Origin: an uncultured Dorea sp.
Lineage (GTDB): Bacteria > Bacillota > Clostridia > Lachnospirales > Lachnospiraceae
Direction of reading: 5' to 3'
Assembly: GCA_910577685.1 (NCBI GenBank)
Contig: CAJTOH010000013.1
Span: 20,213 to 84,212 of the forward strand
DNA length: 64,000 nt
Of this stretch, positions 25,426 to 35,228 are shown in pieces. The translations under genes and the position numbers were made by a program. The notes under the pieces were generated by a model. The model saw only the letters and a program-made list of their open reading frames with translations. It did not search any database and was not told where the DNA came from. How positions within the stretch are numbered: position 1 is the stretch's first letter; each line of letters opens with the position of its first letter.

Positions 25426-26439
25426 TTACTCCTGCCACTGCAATGCCTGATGCTCCGGCCTTCCGTCCCGGAGCATCAGCTCATTCACCGCTTCCCCCGG
25501 ATCTTTTCCTTCGAATAACACTTCGCTTACTTTATCAATGATCGGAAGCGACACGCCGTACTTCTTTCCCAGCTTCACCGCTGCTTTGGCGGAGTACACG
25601 CCTTCCACCACCATCTGCACCTCGTCCATAGCTTCCTGCATAGTGCGTCCCTGCCCGATCAGGTATCCCGCTTTCCGGTTACGGCTGTGGACGCTGGCGC
25701 AGGTAACAATCAGATCTCCGATTCCGGTAAGCCCTGTAAAGCTCTCCACCGCGCCTCCCATCTTCACGCCTAATCTGGCAATCTCCGCAATCCCCCTGGT
25801 GATCAGCGCCGCTTTCGTGTTGTCTCCATAACCCAATCCGTCTGCGATTCCCGCCGCCAGAGCGATTACATTCTTAAGAGACCCGCCCAATTCCATCCCG
25901 CGCATATCAGGGCTTATATAGACACGGAACACTTCATTCATAAAGACATCCTGAAGATACTCTGCAATCTCTTTCCTTCTGGCGCCCACAACCACAATGG
26001 TAGGCAGCCCTCTTCCCACTTCCTCCGCATGGCTCGGCCCCGATAAAACCGCTACCTCCGCCTGAGGAATCTCCTCTTCGATCTGCTGGGAGAGCGTCAT
26101 CAGCGTACTCTCCTCAATTCCCTTGGCCACATCCACGATGATCTGCCCCTTCGCCACATACGGGTTCATCTTGCGTGCGGTACTTCTCGTAAACGGAGAC
26201 GGAACCGCCAGCACGATAAGATCCTTCCCCTTCGCAGCTTGCTCCATATCCGTGGTAAACGCCATGTCTTCCGGGATCTTCACCCCCGGCAGCTTGCTCA
26301 CATGCTCCCTTCTCTCGGACAGCATCTCAACTTCCTCTTCACTGATTGACCATACGGTAACCTGATGCCCGTTCTTGTGGAGCAGAAGAGCCAGCGCCGT
26401 TCCCCAGCTTCCCGCGCCCATAATTCCAACATTTGCCAT
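25426..26439 (-). CDS. gpsA: Glycerol-3-phosphate dehydrogenase [NAD(P)+]
   Basis: 337 residues. Reduces dihydroxyacetone phosphate to sn-glycerol-3-phosphate for phospholipids. The NAD(P)-binding GAGSWGTALALLLHKNGH is at the start, and the catalytic lysine region is GSLKNVIALAAGIADGLGYG. It follows plsY by 63 bases, so the two enzymes that make and first acylate glycerol-3-phosphate are together. Confidence 0.97.
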   Translation of the reverse strand: MANVGIMGAGSWGTALALLLHKNGHQVTVWSISEEEVEMLSERREHVSKLPGVKIPEDMAFTTDMEQAAKGKDLIVLAVPSPFTRSTARKMNPYVAKGQIIVDVAKGIEESTLMTLSQQIEEEIPQAEVAVLSGPSHAEEVGRGLPTIVVVGARRKEIAEYLQDVFMNEVFRVYISPDMRGMELGGSLKNVIALAAGIADGLGYGDNTKAALITRGIAEIARLGVKMGGAVESFTGLTGIGDLIVTCASVHSRNRKAGYLIGQGRTMQEAMDEVQMVVEGVYSAKAAVKLGKKYGVSLPIIDKVSEVLFEGKDPGEAVNELMLRDGRPEHQALQWQE

Positions 26440-26502
26440 CGTCCTTCAATCCTTTCTTTTTCTATATATCTTATCAATTACTGCCGCAAACTATTCGGAC
26501 CG

Positions 26503-27147
26503 TCACTTACTCTTTCCCACGCTCAGCTTATTCTCCGTTCCGGACAGAAGCCTCTTAATATTAGCCCGATGCTTGAAGAAAGCAGACGCCATCAAAAACG
26601 CCGCAATCCCATACATCTCATAAAGATAGTCCGGCGCAATCCCATATGCCCCGGACTGCCCGAGGTAGATGATCCCGCCCAGATAGAGTACCACCACCGC
26701 TAAGGATCCCAGAGAGACATATTTGGTTCCGGCAACGATTCCCAGAAATACCGCCAGACAAATCAGAACCATCCAGGCATTGGTCGTGCTCAGAAGCAGT
26801 CCGGCAGTCGTCGCAATCCCTTTACCGCCTTTGAACTTCATATAAAATGGATAATTATGCCCCAGAACCGCTCCCATGCCCGCGTACATGGATAGAAGCG
26901 GAAGCATGTCCCCATGGCTTTCCCCATAGATGAAACGCACCAGAAGGACCGCAAACACACACTTGAAGGCGTCTCCTAGGAACGTCACGGCTCCCGCCTT
27001 CCACCCCAGCGTCCTGAGCGCGTTGGTGGTCCCGGCATTGCCGCTTCCTTTACTGCGGATGTCTATATGATGCATCTTCCCATAGAGATACCCTGTCTGC
27101 AAAAGCCCGAATACATATCCGATTAATACACTGACCAAACGTTCCAT
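26503..27147 (-). CDS. plsY: Glycerol-3-phosphate acyltransferase PlsY
   Basis: 214 residues with about six membrane helices. Transfers acyl from acyl phosphate to glycerol-3-phosphate, the first step of phosphatidate synthesis. Conserved loops are SKGSGNAGTTNALRTLG, then GHNYPFYMKFKGGKGIATT, then LGSLAVVVLY. It begins one base after the der stop, implying tight coupling. der-plsY-gpsA is a widely conserved order in Clostridia. Confidence 0.96.
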   Translation of the reverse strand: MERLVSVLIGYVFGLLQTGYLYGKMHHIDIRSKGSGNAGTTNALRTLGWKAGAVTFLGDAFKCVFAVLLVRFIYGESHGDMLPLLSMYAGMGAVLGHNYPFYMKFKGGKGIATTAGLLLSTTNAWMVLICLAVFLGIVAGTKYVSLGSLAVVVLYLGGIIYLGQSGAYGIAPDYLYEMYGIAAFLMASAFFKHRANIKRLLSGTENKLSVGKSK

Positions 27148-27148
27148 A

Positions 27149-28477
27149 TTAACGCTCCTTTTCCTTTCTCTCTCTGATAAAGAACTTCAACGAGGTTCCG
27201 CAAAATCCGAATGCTTCCCGTATCTTATTCTCCAAATACCTCGTATATGAAAAATGCATCAACTCCTTGTCATTGACAAAGATTACGAATGTAGGCGGCT
27301 TCACGGATACCTGGGTAATATAGTAAAGCTTCAGCCTCTTCCCCTTGTCCGACGGCGGCTGCTGCATCGCTACCGCCTCCGTCATAATCTCGTTAAGCAC
27401 CCCTGTCGCCACGCGCATAGACTGGTTCTCGATCACCATATCAATCATATCGTATAATTTTACCAGACGCTGTCCCGTCTGTGCGGACACATACATAATC
27501 TTCGCATATGGCATAAACGACAGGACCCGGCGGACTTCATTCTCATACTCCCGCATCGTCTTATCATTCTTCTCGATTGCATCCCACTTATTGACGACAA
27601 TAATAATCCCCTTGCCTCTCTCATGGGCGATTCCTGCGATCTTCGCGTCCTGTTCCGTCACGCCTTCCACGGCGTCGATCACCATCAGAACCACGTCTGA
27701 GCGCTCCACGGCGGACACCGCCCGGATGATACTGTAACGCTCCAGCTCCTCTTTGATCCTGCTCTTCCTTCGAAGTCCGGCGGTGTCGATGAATACATAC
27801 TCTTTCCCGTTATAAATAATATCCGTATCAATAGCGTCCCTTGTGGTCCCCGCTATATCCGACACAATCACCCTCTGTTCGCCGAGAAGCTTATTAATGA
27901 TGGAAGATTTCCCTACGTTCGGTTTCCCGATGATCGCCACCCTCGGCCTGTCATCCTCCTCTTCCCCGGCGTCTCCTTTAGGGAAGTATTTTATTACTTC
28001 ATCCAGCATATCCCCAAGCCCCAGCCGGGACGCTGACGAAACCGGAAAGGGATCGCCGATCCCGAGGTTATAGAACTCATACACATCCGGCATAAATTTT
28101 TCAAAACTGTCCACCTTGTTCACCACCAGAAGGACCGGTTTTGCCGACCGTCTCAGCATGTCCGCCACCTTCGAATCAGCGTCCACCAACCCCTGACGCA
28201 CATCGGTCAGGAACAGGATCACATCCGCCGTATCAATGGCAATCTGCGCCTGCTCGCGCATCTGCGACAGAATCACATCCTTGCTCTCCGGCTCGATTCC
28301 TCCCGTATCCACCAAGGTAAATTCCCTGTCAAGCCAAGAAACGTCCGCATAGATACGGTCCCTTGTCACCCCCGGCGTGTCTTTCACGATTGAAATCATC
28401 TCGCCGGCCAGCGCATTAAAAAGGGTTGATTTTCCTACATTGGGCCTTCCAACGATCGCCACTACTGGTTTATTCAT
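27149..28477 (-). CDS. der: Ribosome-biogenesis GTPase Der (EngA)
   Basis: 442 residues with two tandem G domains. G1 motifs are GRPNVGKSTLFN (residues about 8-19) and GKPNVGKSSIIN (about 183-194). Other motifs are DTGGIEPES, NKVDSFEKF, DTAGLRRKS and NKWDAIEKN. A KH-like C-terminal domain follows. It acts in 50S subunit assembly. Confidence 0.97.
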   Translation of the reverse strand: MNKPVVAIVGRPNVGKSTLFNALAGEMISIVKDTPGVTRDRIYADVSWLDREFTLVDTGGIEPESKDVILSQMREQAQIAIDTADVILFLTDVRQGLVDADSKVADMLRRSAKPVLLVVNKVDSFEKFMPDVYEFYNLGIGDPFPVSSASRLGLGDMLDEVIKYFPKGDAGEEEDDRPRVAIIGKPNVGKSSIINKLLGEQRVIVSDIAGTTRDAIDTDIIYNGKEYVFIDTAGLRRKSRIKEELERYSIIRAVSAVERSDVVLMVIDAVEGVTEQDAKIAGIAHERGKGIIIVVNKWDAIEKNDKTMREYENEVRRVLSFMPYAKIMYVSAQTGQRLVKLYDMIDMVIENQSMRVATGVLNEIMTEAVAMQQPPSDKGKRLKLYYITQVSVKPPTFVIFVNDKELMHFSYTRYLENKIREAFGFCGTSLKFFIRERKEKER

Positions 28478-28555
28478 ACTCTATCTCCTATTCTGCTCAT
28501 CTAGATCTCCGATACCGCCGCAACAAGTGAAAGCCTTCCGCGGCATCCTGCGCTT

Positions 28556-29875
28556 TCAGACGCGCAGGACGGCTTCCACAAAGTCTTGTCCGCTTGATTT
28601 TACAATATCCGCACGCACTTGTAAAGCCTCTTCCACTTCCGAAAGGGTCACATCGTCCAGAAATACCTCTTCCCCGCTGCGGAACATATTGCAAGGTAAA
28701 AGCAGCCTTTCCCCAAGCTCTCTGCCCCGAAGCTGCGCAATCAGGTCCCGTCCCGTAATCAGCCCCGACACTGTGATCATCTTCCCGAAGAAATCGTTTT
28801 GGATCGGATAAATGTGTATCTTGGTCTTAGGATACTTACTCCGAAGCTTTTCGGCCATCTTCCGAATATACGGATATGCCAGAACCCCCGTCGCCACGGA
28901 AACCTCTCTCTCCCTGCCGTCGCCCTTCGCCTCTTCATAGGCCTGCTGAAACTCGTCTTCCAGCAGGCGAAGCATCCCGACGCCGTTCTCAAGCTGCAGA
29001 TAACCGTCATACCGCTCTTGTTCCGGCACTTCTTCCCCTGCCAGAATATACCATTCGTCTCCCCCATGGATAAAATGGATCCCATGCTCTTTATAAATCC
29101 GATCCTGCCACAGATGAATCGTCTCTAAAACCTGTCTCGCGTCTTCCTTCCGAAACGGCTCCAAGGGATACAGCCCCTCCCGGTATCTGGTAAGCCCCAC
29201 AGGAACCACCGACACACTCTGCAGGCAGGGGATATACTTTGTCAGTTCGCGGATGCTGCGCTCTAGTTCCTCCCCGTCGTTGACGCCCTTACACAGCACA
29301 ATCTGGCCGTTCATCAGAATCCCGCCTTCATAGAGACGGTCTACCTTCTTCAAAGCCTCGCCGGCGAAACGGTTGTGAAGCATCCGGCACCGGAGTTGGG
29401 GATTCATGGTATGGAACGATATATTAATAGGCTCCAGACGGTAGTTCACTATTCGGCTGATGTCATGGTCGCTCATATTCGTAAGCGTCACATAATTCCC
29501 CTGAAGGAAAGACAGCCTGGAATCGTCGTCCTTGAAATACAGCGTCTCACGCATTCCCCTGGGCATCTGGTCGATAAAGCAGAAGATACACTTATTCTTA
29601 CAGGAACGGTATTCGTCCATCAGCCCCTGCTCGAATTCAATCCCCAAGTCTTCCTCAAAGTCTTTCTCTATCTCAAGTTCCCATTCCTCACCGTCCGGCT
29701 TCTTGATTAGAAGCACCAGGTCTTCATCATTCACAAGGAAATGATAGTCAAACACATCGCCGACTTCACTGTCATTGATAGAAATCAGTTTGTCGCCCGG
29801 TTCAATTCCCATCTCCTCTGCGATACTGTCCGGCAGTACATTCTTTATTACATGCTCATGCTTATTTACACTCAT
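28556..29875 (-). CDS. DUF512 radical-SAM protein with PDZ-like N-terminus
   Basis: 439 residues. An N-terminal PDZ-like part (VIKNVLPDSIAEEMGIEPGD) precedes a radical-SAM cluster motif CKNKCIFCFIDQMP near residue 95. The C-terminal DUF512 domain then extends to the end and includes GDEWYILAGEEVPE. The domain combination is widespread in Clostridia and cyanobacteria; its reaction is not established. It is first in the der-plsY-gpsA direction, 78 bases upstream of der. Confidence 0.92.
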   Translation of the reverse strand: MSVNKHEHVIKNVLPDSIAEEMGIEPGDKLISINDSEVGDVFDYHFLVNDEDLVLLIKKPDGEEWELEIEKDFEEDLGIEFEQGLMDEYRSCKNKCIFCFIDQMPRGMRETLYFKDDDSRLSFLQGNYVTLTNMSDHDISRIVNYRLEPINISFHTMNPQLRCRMLHNRFAGEALKKVDRLYEGGILMNGQIVLCKGVNDGEELERSIRELTKYIPCLQSVSVVPVGLTRYREGLYPLEPFRKEDARQVLETIHLWQDRIYKEHGIHFIHGGDEWYILAGEEVPEQERYDGYLQLENGVGMLRLLEDEFQQAYEEAKGDGREREVSVATGVLAYPYIRKMAEKLRSKYPKTKIHIYPIQNDFFGKMITVSGLITGRDLIAQLRGRELGERLLLPCNMFRSGEEVFLDDVTLSEVEEALQVRADIVKSSGQDFVEAVLRV

Positions 29876-29964
29876 TATTCAAATATCCTTTTCGTTTTCC
29901 CGTAAGATATAGCTTTAGTATAGCACATCCCTGCCGCAATTTCCATACAATGTAGAATCTATAG

Positions 29965-29994
29965 TTGACCGCCCTCCCTAAAAAATGATATAAA
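29965..29994 (+). promoter_or_regulatory. Sigma-A promoter for prs
   Basis: TTGACC (29965-29970), an 18-bp spacer, then TATAAA (29989-29994), about 41 bases before the prs start. AGGAG lies just before the ATG. Confidence 0.7.
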
Positions 29995-30035
29995 TATCTT
30001 AGGATTGTATCAACTAACACACATAGGAGATTAAC

Positions 30036-31214
30036 ATGCCAAACATCAAATTAATGGAAACGGCGCTTCCAATCGCGCCCCTAAAGATTGCGGCTCTCGA
30101 TTCCTGTAAGGAACTTGGGCAGAAAGTAGACCAATACATCGTAGGATTTCGTCAGGACACGCTGAGGGAGTCTTTGGATTCTCCGCTTTTTTCCAGCTAT
30201 CGTCCGGATACCTATCTGGTTGGCTGCCAATGCCCGCGCTTTGGCACAGGGGAAGCCAAAGGCCTGATCCGCGAATCTATCCGCGGTAAAGATCTATTCG
30301 TCATTGTCGACGTATGTAACTACAGCCTGACTTATACGGTCAACGGTCATCCGAACCACATGTCGCCGGACGACCATTACCAGGACCTGAAGCGCATCAT
30401 ATCGGCTGCCAACGGCAAGGCTCACAGGCTGAACGTCCTCATGCCTTTCCTGTACGAGAGCCGCCAGCATAAGCGCACCAAACGCGAATCCCTTGACTGC
30501 GCTCTGGCGCTTCAGGAATTAACGGAAATGGGAGTAGACAATATCATCACCTTTGACGCCCACGATCCCAGAGTTCAGAATTCCATCCCGCTCCACGGTT
30601 TCGACAGCTTCAATCCGCCTTACCAGTTCATCAAGGCGTTGCTGCGCGCAGAACCGGAGCTGATTGTGGACAAAGACCACCTGATGATCGTAAGCCCCGA
30701 CGAGGGCGCTATGCATCGGGCCGTCTATTTCTCCAACGTAACCGGGGTGAACATGGGGATGTTCTACAAACGCCGGGATTATTCTACCGTCGTAAAAGGA
30801 AAGAACCCCATCGTCGCCCACGAATTCCTCGGAGACGATATCCGCGGTAAAGACGTAATCATTGTCGATGATATGATCTCTTCCGGCGAAAGTATGTTAG
30901 ACGTGGCAAAACAGATCAAAGAACGCGGCGCTAACCGTGTATTCGTCTGTACCACCTTCGGACTGTTCACAGAGGGCTTCCAAATCTTCGACGACTATTA
31001 CAACAAGGGTTATATCGACAGGGTCATCACCACCAATCTGACCTATCTGCCGCCGGAAGCATATGAAAAGCCATATTTCACGGCAGCAGACATGAGCAAA
31101 TTCATCGCGCTGATTATTGATTCCATGAACCACGATATTTCCATCGGGAAAGTCTTAAATCCAACAGACAAGATCCACGCGCTTCTAAAGGAACACAACC
31201 GAAGACTGACCTAA
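30036..31214 (+). CDS. prs: Ribose-phosphate pyrophosphokinase, long clostridial form
   Basis: 392 residues against about 315 for the classical enzyme. Makes PRPP from ribose-5-phosphate and ATP for nucleotides, histidine and tryptophan. The PRPP loop is VIIVDDMISSGESM (about 275-288). LMIVSPDEGAMHRAV and the N-terminal RDTLRESLDSPLF are also recognisable. Extra residues are at the N-terminus and as insertions, as in other long clostridial homologues. It is monocistronic with a promoter and a strong terminator. Confidence 0.92.
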   Translation: MPNIKLMETALPIAPLKIAALDSCKELGQKVDQYIVGFRQDTLRESLDSPLFSSYRPDTYLVGCQCPRFGTGEAKGLIRESIRGKDLFVIVDVCNYSLTYTVNGHPNHMSPDDHYQDLKRIISAANGKAHRLNVLMPFLYESRQHKRTKRESLDCALALQELTEMGVDNIITFDAHDPRVQNSIPLHGFDSFNPPYQFIKALLRAEPELIVDKDHLMIVSPDEGAMHRAVYFSNVTGVNMGMFYKRRDYSTVVKGKNPIVAHEFLGDDIRGKDVIIVDDMISSGESMLDVAKQIKERGANRVFVCTTFGLFTEGFQIFDDYYNKGYIDRVITTNLTYLPPEAYEKPYFTAADMSKFIALIIDSMNHDISIGKVLNPTDKIHALLKEHNRRLT

Positions 31215-31240
31215 AAACTCTCCGTCTTCCGCTTAAAAGG

Positions 31241-31287
31241 AAGAGGCTGCTGCGAAATAAGCAAATTTCGCAGCAGCCTCTTTTTTA
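31241..31287 (+). terminator. Strong terminator of prs, shared with the convergent gene
   Basis: An 18-bp perfect stem (31241-31258 and 31265-31282), core GAGGCTGCTGCGAAAT, loop AAGCAA, followed by TTTT. The reverse strand reads CCTTTTAAG after the hairpin, so it may also stop the polysaccharide deacetylase transcript, which ends at 31294. Confidence 0.92.
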
Positions 31288-31293
31288 TATTCT

Positions 31294-32751
31294 TTATTGA
31301 CAGAAATCCGTATAACTATTCCCGTTCTCCATCCCGATTCCCCGCGCAGCAGCCATCTCGGAAACCGTCACCAACTGGAACCCCGACTCGATCAGCTTCG
31401 GAATCAGCACCATGGCCGCATCCACGCTCTCCGTATGGATATCGTGCATCAGGATAATATCTCCGTCCTTCACCTTGTCCATAACGTTATCAATGGTGGA
31501 CTGGGCGTCTCTGGTCTTCCAGTCCAGAGTATCAATATTCCATAGAATCAACGGCATACCGGCTATGGACTTCAACGTGCTGCCAATCGCGCCGTAGGGC
31601 GGACGAAGCAGTGAAGCCGGCTGGCCGGCCGCATCCTTTAAATTCTGATTCGTGCGGTCAATCTGATCGCGGATCCCGGCCGCATCCATCTTGGAAAGGT
31701 CCGGATGATCATACGAATGGCTTCCAAGCTCACAGCCGATCTCTTTCATCCTCTTAACCTCGTTCGGATATCTCGCCACATTCTTACCCTGCATAAAGAA
31801 GGTAGCATGGGCATGGTTGGCCGCAAGAGCCTCCAAAAGCTCGCCGGTACGTTTCCCCGGCCCGTCGTCAAAGGTCAGCGCAACCATAGGCCTGGACGGG
31901 TCTACATTGCTGTCCTCCATGGACTTAAGCACGCCCTCCTTGTCAAAAGAACACTTCGCCATCCCTATGTAAAGCTCTCCCTTCGCCATCTTCCCTTCCT
32001 GATCAAAGTAATAAGTGTTCTCGTCAATATCCTTCCAGCCGGTTATCATCTTTCCATCGGCATCAAGATAGTATCTGGAATCTTCCACGTCTACCCAGCC
32101 GGTCTTGCGAACGCCGTCCTCGTCCATATAATATCTGCCCTCTGCCGAGTCTACCCAGCCGGTCGCCTTATTCCCTTCCCCGTCCAGATAATACGTGTTC
32201 CCTTTGGAAACTACGAATTCATTGGTCACGTAAGTTCCGTCATGCCGTTTGAACCGGCTGCCGTCCCACTCTCCCAATACATTCTTCACCGTCAGCAGCG
32301 CGTCTAAGGTATCTATCCTGACCAATCCCATCCATGTCTGTTCAAGGGCCTTGCGGATCTTGTCCGAAAGCTGAAGGTGGATGGGATACTCTCCCTCCAA
32401 AGCGGTATCGGCATCGCATGTCACGGTATACCCCTTCCCTCTCTTAAAATCCTTCACAAGGTCCCGCGCCGTGTAACCCGACTCTCCGTCTAAAATAGTC
32501 TCTTCATTCCCCACCAGCTCCGCCTCTATCTCAAACTTCGGAAGCTCTTCCCCCTGCAAAATGGACGCCTCCTTAAGCTTAAGAAAAACGCTCGCCTCCT
32601 GTCTGGAAGCCGTCGCCGTAGTCAGAAAAAGAAGAGGCACCACGCAAATCAGCAAAAGAGTAAGAATACGCAGACACATCCTCACTCTCTTCACCTTTCG
32701 GATCCTCTTCTCCTTTAATAATCTTCGCTCCTCGCTTCTATCATTCGTCAT
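31294..32751 (-). CDS. Secreted polysaccharide deacetylase with cell-wall-binding repeats
   Basis: 485 residues. A membrane anchor or signal is at about 25-47 (ILTLLLICVVPLLFLTTATA), followed by a stretch of about 120 residues. Four choline-binding-like repeats then occur at about 175-275 (units such as GWVDSAEGRYYMDEDGVRKT and GWKDIDENTYYFDQEGKMAK). The NodB deacetylase domain is at about 285-480: ALTFDDGPGKRT, SHSYDHPDL with the metal histidines, RPPYGA and LMHDIH. It probably de-N-acetylates peptidoglycan or another wall polymer outside the cell. Own promoter at 32835-32863. Confidence 0.92.
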   Translation of the reverse strand: MTNDRSEERRLLKEKRIRKVKRVRMCLRILTLLLICVVPLLFLTTATASRQEASVFLKLKEASILQGEELPKFEIEAELVGNEETILDGESGYTARDLVKDFKRGKGYTVTCDADTALEGEYPIHLQLSDKIRKALEQTWMGLVRIDTLDALLTVKNVLGEWDGSRFKRHDGTYVTNEFVVSKGNTYYLDGEGNKATGWVDSAEGRYYMDEDGVRKTGWVDVEDSRYYLDADGKMITGWKDIDENTYYFDQEGKMAKGELYIGMAKCSFDKEGVLKSMEDSNVDPSRPMVALTFDDGPGKRTGELLEALAANHAHATFFMQGKNVARYPNEVKRMKEIGCELGSHSYDHPDLSKMDAAGIRDQIDRTNQNLKDAAGQPASLLRPPYGAIGSTLKSIAGMPLILWNIDTLDWKTRDAQSTIDNVMDKVKDGDIILMHDIHTESVDAAMVLIPKLIESGFQLVTVSEMAAARGIGMENGNSYTDFCQ

Positions 32752-32834
32752 TACTTACATCTCCCCATATATCCGGCCGATCCTTCAAGTCACGCAGGAA
32801 CTAAACAAAATCTCTCTGCTTAGTTCTTTAGCTG

Positions 32835-32863
32835 AGTATACAGGAAATCAAAAAGTATTTCAA
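32835..32863 (-). promoter_or_regulatory. Sigma-A promoter for the polysaccharide deacetylase gene
   Basis: Minus strand TTGAAA (32858-32863), a 17-bp spacer, then TATACT (32835-32840), about 84 bases before the start codon. Confidence 0.7.
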
Positions 32864-32874
32864 TAAAGATTATG

Positions 32875-32899
32875 TTAAGAATATTTAATTATTCTTTAA
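32875..32899 (-). terminator. AT-rich hairpin after serA
   Basis: TTAAAGAATA and TATTCTTAA form a stem with one bulge, just past the serA stop. It is weak and lacks a clean T-run, but it is the only structure at the end of the leuB-serA operon. Confidence 0.3.
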
Positions 32900-32904
32900 T
32901 ATTT

Positions 32905-34068
32905 TTATCTGATTATACGAACCCGAAGCACTTCCTTCACCTGATTGAGTTCTTCCTCCAAACGGTCCGAGACGGTACTGTCTATATCAATCATTGTATA
33001 CGCGTATTTTCCTTTACTCTTATTCGTCAGATCAGCAATATTCATGTTATCCTTTGCCAAAATATTCGTGAACTGCCCGATCATGTTCGGCACGTTTCTG
33101 TGAAGCAGGAGAATCCGGGTATTATCTCCTTTGATACCCATATCACAGTTGGGATAATTGACCGAATTTTTAATATTCCCATTCTCCAGATAATCCCTGA
33201 GCTGTTTTACCGCCATTTTGGCGCAGTTGTCCTCCGACTCCTCCGTGGACGCCCCCAGATGCGGAATCACGATGGCTCCTTTTACTCCCGCCGTCACAGG
33301 CGTCGGGAAATCCGATACATAATGCTTCACATGACCCGACAGAAGCGCATCCACCATCGCCTCCTCGTCTACCAGCACATCCCTCGCAAAATTAAGCACC
33401 ACGACCCCCTTCTTCATAAGGCCGATCGCGTCTTTATTGATCATTCCCTTCGTCTGCTCCATAGCCGGAACATGGATCGTAATATAATCGCAATTCCCGT
33501 ACAGCTCATCCACCGTCTTCGCATGGTGGATGCTTCTGGACAGCCTCCACGCCGATTCAACGGAAACATACGGGTCGTAGCCATATACATCCATACCGAG
33601 ATTGGTCGCGGCGTTGGCAACCAGAACGCCAATAGCGCCAAGACCAATGACGCCGAGCTTCTTGCCCTCTAACTCGCACCCGGCGAACGCTTTCTTAGCT
33701 TTCTCCGCATCCTTTGCAATATTGCCGTCCTCCTCATTCTCCTGTACCCAGTTGATACCGCCGATGATATCCCGGGATGCCAGAAACATTCCCGCAATGA
33801 CCAGTTCCTTCACCCCGTTGGCATTTGCGCCCGGCGTATTGAATACGACGATTCCGTCCTCGGCGCATCTCTCCAGAGGAATATTGTTGACCCCCGCGCC
33901 GGCTCTGGCGATCACCTTAAGGTTCTTCGAGAATTCCATATCGTGCAGGGCGGCGCTTCTCACCAGCACCGCGTCCGCCTTTTCCGGCGTGCCCGCCGGG
34001 ACATATTCTTCCGTCAGTTTCTCAAGCCCCACGTCAGAGATTGGATTTAAGCAATAATATTTATACAT
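32905..34068 (-). CDS. serA: D-3-phosphoglycerate dehydrogenase
   Basis: 387 residues. First step of serine synthesis. The NAD-binding motif is GVIGLGAIGVLVANAA (about 143-158). The catalytic Arg/Glu/His set lies in ARAGAGVNNIPLERC and PHLGASTEES. A C-terminal ACT domain (about 315-387) begins NMIGQFTNILAKDNMNI. It starts 2 bases after the serC stop, so serC-serA are translationally linked. Confidence 0.96.
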   Translation of the reverse strand: MYKYYCLNPISDVGLEKLTEEYVPAGTPEKADAVLVRSAALHDMEFSKNLKVIARAGAGVNNIPLERCAEDGIVVFNTPGANANGVKELVIAGMFLASRDIIGGINWVQENEEDGNIAKDAEKAKKAFAGCELEGKKLGVIGLGAIGVLVANAATNLGMDVYGYDPYVSVESAWRLSRSIHHAKTVDELYGNCDYITIHVPAMEQTKGMINKDAIGLMKKGVVVLNFARDVLVDEEAMVDALLSGHVKHYVSDFPTPVTAGVKGAIVIPHLGASTEESEDNCAKMAVKQLRDYLENGNIKNSVNYPNCDMGIKGDNTRILLLHRNVPNMIGQFTNILAKDNMNIADLTNKSKGKYAYTMIDIDSTVSDRLEEELNQVKEVLRVRIIR

Positions 34069-34070
34069 GA

Positions 34071-35153
34071 TTACAGATTCTCCTCTTCAAACTTCTTCAT
34101 AAACGCCGTCAGCGCCTCGACTCCTTCTATCGGCATCGCATTATAGATACTTGCCCTCATACCGCCCACGGAACGGTGACCCTTCAGATTCTCGAATCCC
34201 GCTGCCTTCGCCTCTTTGACAAATCTCGCATCCAGATTCTCGTCTCCCGTCACAAAGGGAACATTCATCAGCGACCGGTACTTCGGCTCTACGGTTCCGC
34301 TAAACATCTTGCTCGCGTCCAGATAGTCATACAAAATCTTCGCTTTCTTCTCATTATACTCCTTCATCGCGCTAAGGCCGCCCCGGCTTTTCAGCCACTT
34401 AAATACCTTGCCGCAGATATAGATTCCATATGCCGGAGGCGTATTGTAGAGCGAGCCCGCGTCCGCATGGGTCTTGTATTTTAACATAGTCGGAGTTCCG
34501 GGAAGCACCTCGTCCGTAATCAGATCCTTCCGGATAATGACGATTACCGTACCCGCCGGACCGATATTCTTCTGCACGCCTCCATAGATCACACCGTACT
34601 TCGTCACATCAACCGGCTCGGATAAAAAGCAGGAAGAGACATCCGCCACAAGAAGCTTCCCCTTAGTATCCGGCAGCTCCTTATATTTCGTTCCGTAAAT
34701 CGTGTTATTTTCGCAAATATATACGTAATCCGCATCTTCGGAAATCGGAAGATCCTTTACCTCCGGGATATAGGAGAACGTCTTGTCTGCCGAGGAGGCT
34801 ACGATATTCACTCTGCCGTACTTTGCCGCCTCCTCGCCGGCCTTCTTCGCCCACTGTCCGGTCACAATATAATCCGCCGCCCTATTCTTCATCAGGTTCA
34901 TAGGAATCATGGCGAACTGCTGCGACGCCCCGCCCTGCAGGAACAATACCTCATAATCGTCCGGTATCCCCATAAGGCCGCGCAGGTCTGCTTCTGCCGT
35001 ATCAATAATCTCCTGAAATGCCTTTGAGCGGTGACTCATCTCCATGACGGACATACCGGTCCCCTGATAATCTAACATCTCCTCTGCCGCTTCTCTTAGC
35101 ACTTCCTCTGGCAATACCGCCGGACCTGCTGAAAAATTGTACACTCTGCTCAT
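34071..35153 (-). CDS. serC: Phosphoserine aminotransferase
   Basis: 360 residues, PLP-dependent. Makes phosphoserine from 3-phosphohydroxypyruvate. Begins MSRVYNFSAGPAVLPEEVL, and the PLP lysine is in YGGVQKNIGPAG. Two ATGs occur 6 bases apart. GGAGG is one base from the first and 7 from the second, so the second (35153) was chosen. It lies between ilvB and serA in a joint branched-chain and serine operon. Confidence 0.95.
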   Translation of the reverse strand: MSRVYNFSAGPAVLPEEVLREAAEEMLDYQGTGMSVMEMSHRSKAFQEIIDTAEADLRGLMGIPDDYEVLFLQGGASQQFAMIPMNLMKNRAADYIVTGQWAKKAGEEAAKYGRVNIVASSADKTFSYIPEVKDLPISEDADYVYICENNTIYGTKYKELPDTKGKLLVADVSSCFLSEPVDVTKYGVIYGGVQKNIGPAGTVIVIIRKDLITDEVLPGTPTMLKYKTHADAGSLYNTPPAYGIYICGKVFKWLKSRGGLSAMKEYNEKKAKILYDYLDASKMFSGTVEPKYRSLMNVPFVTGDENLDARFVKEAKAAGFENLKGHRSVGGMRASIYNAMPIEGVEALTAFMKKFEEENL

Positions 35154-35228
35154 AATCATTCCTCCACTTTTTTCTGTCGCTTCTGCCTCTTACCCCGTTG
35201 TCATCATCTGGCCGGTCTTCTGCTTCCG

